Positions 57,229-64,000 of a DNA stretch of 64,000 nt are shown here, piece after piece; the stretch's first letter is position 1; every line of letters begins with the position of its first letter. The stretch is from Whalleya microplaca (lineage: Eukaryota; Ascomycota; Sordariomycetes; Xylariales; Xylariaceae): assembly GCA_022497155.1 (NCBI GenBank), contig MU385720.1, forward strand, positions 744,001-808,000, written 5' to 3'. The position numbers and the translations under genes are program-made. The notes beneath the pieces were generated by a model. That model had not been told where the DNA came from. It ran no database searches and saw nothing but the letters and a program-made list of their open reading frames with translations.

Positions 57229-60200
57229 GAAGCTCTGGAATCTTGGAAGTGGACGAAGTGTTTACGGTGACAAAAGGGAGGATGTTAGCGAAGAGTGCTT
57301 CGAGACAAAAAAGTGGAGATAAGGCTGTGAATTGTGGTTGAAATGTATCTCTTTAACCTAAGCTGAATATCGTTGTATACCTAGGTAGACTAGGTACCTG
57401 ATCCGCAGTAGCTTTTCATAGTAAATGGTTGTACATATCCTACATTTTAAAGTCTCATGCAGCCATTCAAAATGCTGTAGACCTCGTCAACAACAACTAG
57501 TTCCAAAATCCCTGGGGAGCTTCAACTCCCTTAAGACTGCAATAAACTCAAGCGCACATTTTCTAATCTAATCGAATATCTCAGAAATTCAACCCCTTCC
57601 CTGACCTCCCTTTAGTACTCCCTAATCTCCTCGAACTAATCCTTCCTGGTGCTATTGATAAAGGAGGCATTGAACTAGGTATAATTTCAAACCTCCAGAA
57701 AAGCTAATCATGTTTATTAAAAAATAGACACAGCCAGGTAGGTATCTAATCTATCTAGGTAACTACATCGGTGTCAGGTTATTACAATACAAAGATTTCA
57801 ACTGCGTCGCTCACTGAGCATTCCCTCTATTAAACAGTCGCGGGGGCGTATCACGGATTATCTTGAAAGCTTGGGACATTCGCCTCCTTCGAAATGCTGC
57901 ATACTTGTCAATGGTTCCTTGTAGTTATTTACGAGTGCATGTGAATATTAGTTATGCTACACAAAGGGTAGCGACAGAGGAAATACCGCCCGGCTTATTC
58001 AAGCAAGGGGGAGCAGAAACCATGGGGTTTTTGTGTAACACTGCCCGAAGCCTTGCATTGATTTCATGCTGCTATAAGGTGTACACACGTACCTATAGTC
58101 TATGTCCTCTTCTGTGGTTGTCTTATTGTTGAAATAGGCACAGGTAATGAGTCTCATAGTAGCTATTATTAGGGAAGTATCATCATTAATGTCACAAGAT
58201 AAATCTATGAGGTAGCAAAACAACAGTTGTTAAACGAAGAACTGACTGAAAGGTTGCTCTTGGAGTAACCTCTATATATATATATATAAAACCTGACAAA
58301 GAATTTTAATAATTAGGGTCCTTGGGGACAGAGCCCCTACTGTGTAGAGCCAGAGATTGTGGTGCGTATCTGGTTAATTGCCGTGAAGTAGCACCTTGTG
58401 CCACAGCTCCACAACACCCTGGCCTAACAGACGGCACATTTTCACACTCAGCTCGTAGTATGATGTAATGTAACACTGTTAGATCTAGTACTTGAGGCCA
58501 GGGCGAATACGAGTGATGACAGATGTAGACTGGCCTATGCGTTTTCTGATAGGCCAGTATTGATATTTGTGGAAGTGCTCCTTTACGGCAGTTAATTAGA
58601 TACTAGCCACCTAATTATCAGCCACCCCTATTCCAACATACATTTTGGCAACTGATTTAGCCGTATAAGTAGCTGACGAAACCTGTGAGTTCACGGAGCT
58701 TCGAGTGGGTATCGGGAGTGGTCTGAGTGTACTTGCTTAAGGAGGCTGTGACAGAGGCTAAGCCAAGAGCAACGACTTTCAATCTTAAACGTATCATTAT
58801 TGTAAGAAATGGCAATAATTGATCATATATTTGCATGACAACTGAGATCAACAAACAGGACCTTCTCTAGAAAGAGCAGGCGGATACTAAGCATTAGATT
58901 GTTCTTAATTGGATACATCACGGCTTGTGTGTGGAGACTGGATCTAGATCTAGTATTGATCCTCTAATCATTGATTCCCTATTTATAAATTGAATGCAAA
59001 GTGACTGTTCTGGTCTCACCTGTACATTTCCTGTACGCAGTATGCAATAGAGAAGGTTCCGAACAGCATCTCTCGCTGGGAGTCCCCTGCTATCTCACAT
59101 AGAGTATGTAAATCAGCAAACATCGTAGGCCAAACATAGTGGCCCCAATCCGATTGGTGTGCAAAATCTAGCTGATTGGTACTACATTGTAAGGGCTAAC
59201 ATATGGATGTTTGTAATACAGTATATTCCTATCTTAAGTCTGTGTAAGTGCGTTGCTCTTCAAATAACGGCACTACCATTGGAGGAAAGCTCCGTCTCAA
59301 CCAAAGCCGATATCATGTTTTAATCAACCTTATACTAACAGTGAGACAATCCTTGGTATAGTTTGAGTGGCAGGAAAGAAGAGTAAGAATCGGAATAGCT
59401 GGATAGGACATTCAACTGGTTTGTCCGCAGTTACTATTATTAAACCTAGAAGTTTAACTCTCGCCCGCGAGATCTTTTAAGACCTTGTGTGACTAGGTTG
59501 TGGATTATATTGTTATAGATACTAAGGTTCAACTCACACTACATCAGGTATAAAGTTAAATCTGGTCTCAATATTGCTGCTAGCATTCAACGACAAAGCC
59601 TGTCAACCCCTTTGTCTTACCAGGTTGTCATAATTTCTCATCAAAACGAGACCGTGACTCATCACGTAATACATATAACATAACGAGTCACCAACTTAAA
59701 TGAAGCAAAGCAAACTCCTCGGGGAATGAGAAACTAGAGTGACAAAGACAAATGAGTCAATAAACCTTAAACATCTTTAGGCGGTCAGAAGCGCCTGTAT
59801 GGATGTCCAAGAATCGGAGATGTTGATGAATTAGGATGATCTTCGGTATAAGATTCAGCTGTGCCAAGTCATAAAATCAATAGTCCAATCAACTGTTTGG
59901 ATAGCAACTTAGAATCTTAGATCAGAGATGTACAACTTAGGGAAGGGCCCTTGAAAGATCCACTAGATAGAGTCAAAGTGACAATGGAATATTTAAATAT
60001 CTGAGATTCGGGACGGTGCTTGATGGCATAAATGCCCTAAAGATTGGTTTAAAAAAAAGTCTACTTGGTAGAAGGTACTAACCTGGCAGCTTGATAGTAT
60101 GTTACAGAGTAGAAGCGAGGTAGTGAGCCTTGAGCATTTCAATATATTAATTTCAGTCTCTCAATAACCATGAAGATTGGTAAGAATACATATTAACGAA

Positions 60201-60900
60201 GTGAGCTTATCAGTCAAGACAAAATTGGAACAGCTACCGTGGTACAGTTAAAGATACGACGCCCTGTAACTAGTACATCAGTAACATCACTTACCCCTAA
60301 TACTACATTGACTCAACGGCTTTCTCACATCACCGTCTCCGGATGGGTCTCTTCGATCATTACCCCTTTTGGAGAAGCCATCTGGAAAATCTACCGTGAA
60401 GCAACTCTGGGCTTATCATGTAGATGTTGATTTGCTTATGGAAGCCCTGAGAAGTCCAGAACGAGCTCAAGAATGCACTACATAAATGCCGCGTATATCA
60501 GGTGACGACTGGTTGATGTCGGTGATTCTGTCGTAATCCTGATTGGGCTCTCTTTAAGTGGAAAAAGGCAAGGCGCTTGATTGTCGCCAGAACTAACCTA
60601 CTGAGTACAGGCTGCAGGGATCATCGCGCCGGTGGGCTAAGGCTTGATATCCGTACACAGATGCATGTCACCATCCCTAGCCCGATGTTTCGGGGTTACA
60701 CGGAGACTAGATGAAGCCATAGTTTGCTATCTCAGGACGAACGTGAGGTTGTACAGATAGCCCAATCTAGAATAGATTATCGGGATTTCTAACTCTCCAC
60801 GACCGGATCATTCGAGATCAACCACCCTCCCACCTCTGCGCCATCCCCAGGCAGAGGAATGCGACGGATCTGAGGGACATCTGGCACGCAGTGGATCGAG

Positions 60901-61167
60901 ATGGGCGACCGTGAGCAGACTCCTTCACAGCGAAGGAATCTGCAAGACATCGTTGATGAGAAGCACGCGCAGGAGGAGATGGAAGATAGGAAGATGCAGG
61001 AGTCAGGAGAGGGAAACATGGGGGCCGAGCACAGACTCGTCCAGACGAGAGCGGTTGGAGGATCTCTGCGCACGTTGCACGATTGCAGGGAGCTATCCGC
61101 CCTGTGTGGGGTCAACCGTCGTCGGTGTTGGTTGGGGTGCCAGGGTGTTGGATATTGGGATTTTTGA
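60901..61167 (+). CDS. Doubtful small ORF in GC island
   Basis: 88 codons from an ATG. The first half is charged and helix-like (SQRRNLQDIVDEKHAQEEME), the second half is Cys/Arg-rich and unlikely. It lies in a GC-richer island within AT-rich DNA. No family is recognised; it may be a relic. Confidence 0.15.
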   Translation: MGDREQTPSQRRNLQDIVDEKHAQEEMEDRKMQESGEGNMGAEHRLVQTRAVGGSLRTLHDCRELSALCGVNRRRCWLGCQGVGYWDF

Positions 61168-61568
61168 TTGTGCTGGTGGCGGAAGACAAAGGAGAGGTTA
61201 GAAGTTAGAAAACATATGTACTACATACATATATTAAACACATTAGGTAGATACGACCGGGGAGATATGGCACAATGCTATCAAGAACTGGATGGCCCGG
61301 AAGCTGGGGAATACCATAGCCAATAGTCGGGTGGAAGAGGATTATCAGGAATGGAAGAGGCGAGGTGTACATATATGTAGTAATAAATAAGGGAGTGTTC
61401 GCTTAGACGCGGTCGAGATAGTTCCATTTGGAGTTTCTCTATGTCACCTTATTACTGCGTAGCCAGACGATCATTCGTCGTGGCTTTACGTGTACAGCAT
61501 GAACTAATGAATATTGCGATGATTGCAATTAATGTCGTCGAGCAGCAAGAGATAATCTTCTCTCCGAG

Positions 61569-61606
61569 AGTCAAATGAGCAGTCAAATGAGCGGTCAAAT
61601 TGAGCA
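61569..61606. repeat. Short TCAAATGAGC triplicate
   Basis: Three near-identical units AGTCAAATGAGC, AGTCAAATGAGC and GGTCAAATTGAGC in direct order. Confidence 0.75.
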
Positions 61607-62526
61607 TACTACGTCGTACTTAAAAATAGGACGGGTTGTAAGGATAAGAAACAATTCGAAATCTGAACTCTGAACTCTGATCCTTGAACTCGCACTTGCG
61701 CAGGTCCCCAATACCAGCCCCAGCAGTTCTTAGTCGGACAGGGGCTTCCAGCCAGTGCCCCGCCCGTAGCCAGCCAGGAATCAGCCAGTAGAGTGCTTGA
61801 CAGGCCCTGTCGGGCCCACTTAGAGACCCCAAAGTCCTGGTCACTGCACGGTCAGCCCGCTTTAGCTTTTCAACTTGGCGCGTGCCACCGCGTGTCGGCG
61901 CATGGCACCTGGGCAGTATACTACCGAGTACGGAATACACACGGAATACACACGTACATTACGAAGTATTGCTACCTGCATGAGCTAGCGGCCTGGGCGA
62001 TCCAGCGCACTATCTGCAGTCTAACCTACCTGGGTTGCACCTGCTACAAAATACCTAGGTAGGTACGGATGTAGGCAGTGGCTTCCAGGGCTGCCAGGTT
62101 GGCTGTGAGGGAAATCTTCAAAGGGCAATAGACGAGGAAAAAAGAGGGTCGATCGAAGGTCAGCCTCTCCTTCTTCAGCTCGGTGCCTCCGCTACCAAAC
62201 CAGTCTTTTAATTCTTGCTGCTACCGCTTCTCTTTCTCGACGACATACCCTACGATCCCTACGATCTTCCTAACATAACATTAGCTTAATAATCTCGCTG
62301 CTCTGCCCTTCTTTTGCGCCCAGGGCGAAGGGTGACTCGAGCCCGACCCGTCCCCAACCTACAATATCCTCACCCGTCGATCACTCGGCCTCGCTCAAAA
62401 AGATACCTGCATACCTTACATATAGTCCTTCGTTGATATCCAAGAACAGCCCTAGCTAATATACATTATCCCGCCTTGTGTGAGCAGAGCCCTAGTGATA
62501 AATCCTAATTGACTACATTCTTATCC

Positions 62527-62964
62527 TCATCCAATCAATCTCTTCACTTTCGGGACTTCTGTAGTCACATGGCCTTCCCTGTATAACCACGGCTTTCTCT
62601 GCCTGAGCTTGTCAGTTAGCCATGTTTGTACCTTGCCATCTTCTTTGACCCGGACGACCTCACTTGGGTTTTTTCTTGTGGGACTTCCTTTCGCCAGCTG
62701 AATCGATAGTTCATACGTCAACTCATTGACCGCCACGAATCTTCCGAGTCGTACCGCTTCTATCAGTTCTCGGCAGCCTGCTTGATCTGTGTATTAGAGG
62801 TTGTCTTCAATATCGCCTGCGCCTTCAGTGGGTTTGTTCCACCAAACTACATACAGTTGTGGATCGGTTGCACCAAATCTGTCGGCTCGCCTGTACTCAT
62901 CACCTGCAAGGGCCTGGTACGCCCGGCTGCTTGCTTGGCTGGGATTAACCATTGAGCTGTGCAT
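62527..62964 (-). pseudogene. Small unrecognised gene, interrupted or spliced
   Basis: From ATG 62964 one frame runs 145 codons with a single TAA at 62794-62796. The text on both sides looks coding: MHSSMVNPSQASSRAYQALA, TDPQLYVVWWNKP before it, and CRELIEAVRLGRFVAVNELT, VQTWLTDKLRQRKPWLY after it, ending KRLIG. A CAA-to-TAA change, the type produced by RIP, would explain the stop. Alternatively an 87-bp intron (donor GTGCAA in FG|GTGCAA, acceptor ACACAG) would remove it and keep frame. The family is not recognised. The ATG lies only 54 bp from the start of the divergent gene at 63019. Confidence 0.4.
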
Positions 62965-63018
62965 CCGAACAATCTGACCGTGGGGGTTATAGGCGCTGGT
63001 GCCTTCTTCCCTTTCAAC

Positions 63019-64000
63019 ATGGCTTTACCGTTGTCTCTTCACCATGATGAAGAGCTCTCGGTCCTCCTCTCTGATTCCGAAGACGACGATTTGCTCCCAC
63101 CTCCACGTAACAAAGCACGCGAGCTGCCAATGAGACCCGGCCCCCAGCAAGAAGAGCAGCTTATGCGGCAGTCGACCAAAGATGCGGCCGCCAACGTCCC
63201 AACCCACCCGATACCCGCCATGCAGCCAGCCTTTGCCGAATCGCTGATCGAGGCCACCAACAGTAACCTACCGCCAAAACCAAAACTGAGATTTGGTGAT
63301 GCAAGGCATCGTAGGACCTATCTGCTGGACGGATCGAAGGAGGAGAGCCTGTACAGTGACCCATGGCGATACCGGCCTGGCCAGGTATACCACGAACTGT
63401 GGAAGCTCATGGCTCAGATTTCGTTCGGCGTGTATCTGCTGCTGAACGGCATCGCAAACAGTAACGAGCAGGTCGTCAACATTCTCCAGGGCCATATTGA
63501 CGAAGTGGACGAATTTCTCGAGACAACGTTGGAGGACGTCAACCTGGCAATTCAAGACGTTCAGGAGCGCATCGATTATCTAAAACTGCCTATGAATAAT
63601 ATCAAAACATTCGAGACCATGTTGGAGGATCGAACTTTCCGTTTGCAGATAGTGGAAGGGAACGAGAAGATCGAACATGTTGTATACCGGACTGCGAAGG
63701 CTCTCGAAGCGACGGTGAGGGATGTTGACGAAGGGCTGAGAGCGACAAAGGACTTTGCAGTGTACCTAGGCAATCAGCAAGGCCAGGCTTGGGTACAACA
63801 GCGACCAGAACTCGAGGACATCTTTGAAGCCATGAAGGGAAATGCTCAAGGCTGGTATAAGGCGTTTATCGACTTGCAAGATAGCGCAGCGATCCTCGAT
63901 ACTCTCCTTACCCGACTTACGCAGGTGGTGGCCGAAATGAATCTGCGAGCTGGCGAAGTGAGCCGAAGGACACGGGTAGGTGCTCTTTGTCTCGTGGAAA
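63019..64000 (+). CDS. Uncharacterised coiled-coil protein (3'-truncated by window)
   Basis: A stop-free frame from ATG 63019 runs to the window edge, at least 327 codons. Residues 1-90 are acidic and then Pro-rich and disordered (LSDSEDDDLLPPP). From about residue 118 the protein becomes orderly: YRPGQVYHELWKLMAQISFG with a mildly hydrophobic YLLLNGIANS, then long heptad-like helices (GHIDEVDEFLETTLEDVNLA, LEDRTFRLQIVEGNEKIEHV). I recall similar hypothetical proteins in other filamentous ascomycetes but no function. There may be an intron near GTAGGTGC at 63977 close to the edge. The long region 62.1-63.0 kb upstream is probably leader sequence. The minus-strand frames here are shadows. Confidence 0.7.
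   Translation, partial: MALPLSLHHDEELSVLLSDSEDDDLLPPPRNKARELPMRPGPQQEEQLMRQSTKDAAANVPTHPIPAMQPAFAESLIEATNSNLPPKPKLRFGDARHRRTYLLDGSKEESLYSDPWRYRPGQVYHELWKLMAQISFGVYLLLNGIANSNEQVVNILQGHIDEVDEFLETTLEDVNLAIQDVQERIDYLKLPMNNIKTFETMLEDRTFRLQIVEGNEKIEHVVYRTAKALEATVRDVDEGLRATKDFAVYLGNQQGQAWVQQRPELEDIFEAMKGNAQGWYKAFIDLQDSAAILDTLLTRLTQVVAEMNLRAGEVSRRTRVGALCLVE

Larger units (their letters stand above)
57229..62526. other. 5.3-kb AT-rich gene desert
   Basis: AT-rich with many short stops, resembling old RIP-mutated or decayed DNA, though no terminal repeats or transposase text are recognised. It includes a TA run at 58274-58288, TACCTAGGTA palindromes at 57378 and 62052, a 12-13-bp TCAAATGAGC triplicate near 61569, and a GC-richer island at about 60.6-61.2 kb. 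The last 400 bp may be the promoter/leader of the 63-kb gene. Confidence 0.45.

Noticed and set aside
63161..63773. Several minus-strand frames at the right edge
   Set aside because: Antisense of the continuous plus-strand frame starting at 63019.
1..64000. tRNA genes
   Set aside because: I looked for GGTTCGA-type B boxes paired with A boxes on both strands and found none that folds convincingly; a dedicated tRNA scan would settle it.

Overview
The window looks like nuclear DNA of a filamentous ascomycete (Pezizomycotina, probably Sordariomycetes; the class is inferred). The evidence is: single genes on both strands separated by 0.3-6 kb; short GT-AG introns of 51-250 bp, several with CTAAC-type branch sites; GC-rich coding exons; and a set of fungal housekeeping genes (TAF1, ARP4, GPI19, MSB1, UNG1, MTM1, HRT3, an RLM1-type MADS gene, D-serine dehydratase). 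I rebuilt the exon structures by hand. Each spliced gene model keeps its frame and a length divisible by three. No tRNA, rRNA, CRISPR array or intact transposon was recognised.

Layout. 1.8-3.4 kb: an unrecognised three-exon gene with nine tandem decapeptide repeats. 3.7-5.9 kb (-): an M28 glutamate-carboxypeptidase-like metallopeptidase. 6.9-8.6 kb (+): a secreted type-B carboxylesterase. 9.1-9.8 kb (-): GPI19/PIG-P, divergent from ARP4 (10.4-11.9 kb, +). 12.2-14.0 kb (-): D-serine dehydratase. 16.5-20.2 kb (+): TAF1. 20.2-26.6 kb: a very long gene-free stretch, then the RLM1-like MADS gene (26.6-28.6 kb, +). 28.6-34.6 kb: repeat-rich gene-poor DNA with microsatellites, TTTGGG repeats, CCTAGG hairpins and one decayed gene. 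34.6-38.1 kb (-): the six-exon MSB1 gene. 42.2-43.5 kb (-): UNG1. 44.3-45.7 kb (-): an MTM1-type mitochondrial carrier, divergent from the F-box gene HRT3 (46.5-48.1 kb, +). 48.7-49.8 kb (-): an uncharacterised coiled-coil/acidic protein.

From about 50 kb to 62.5 kb the DNA is AT-rich and has an accessory character: a MetE-like zinc methyltransferase (-), a toxD-like enoyl reductase (+) with an in-frame 135-bp intron, a CYP52-type P450 broken by a nonsense codon and a frameshift (-), and then 5 kb with no convincing gene. The reductase and P450 could be leftovers of a secondary-metabolite locus, but no polyketide synthase or other core enzyme is in view. The window ends inside a long open frame (63.0-64.0 kb, +) for an uncharacterised coiled-coil protein, with a doubtful small gene 54 bp away on the opposite strand.

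The housekeeping genes do not form one pathway. They cover transcription (TAF1, ARP4, RLM1), cell wall, polarity and GPI anchoring (RLM1, MSB1, GPI19), DNA repair (UNG1), mitochondrial metal or glutathione homeostasis (MTM1), ubiquitination (HRT3) and D-amino-acid breakdown. The best candidate for something undescribed is the repeat protein at 1.85-3.41 kb.
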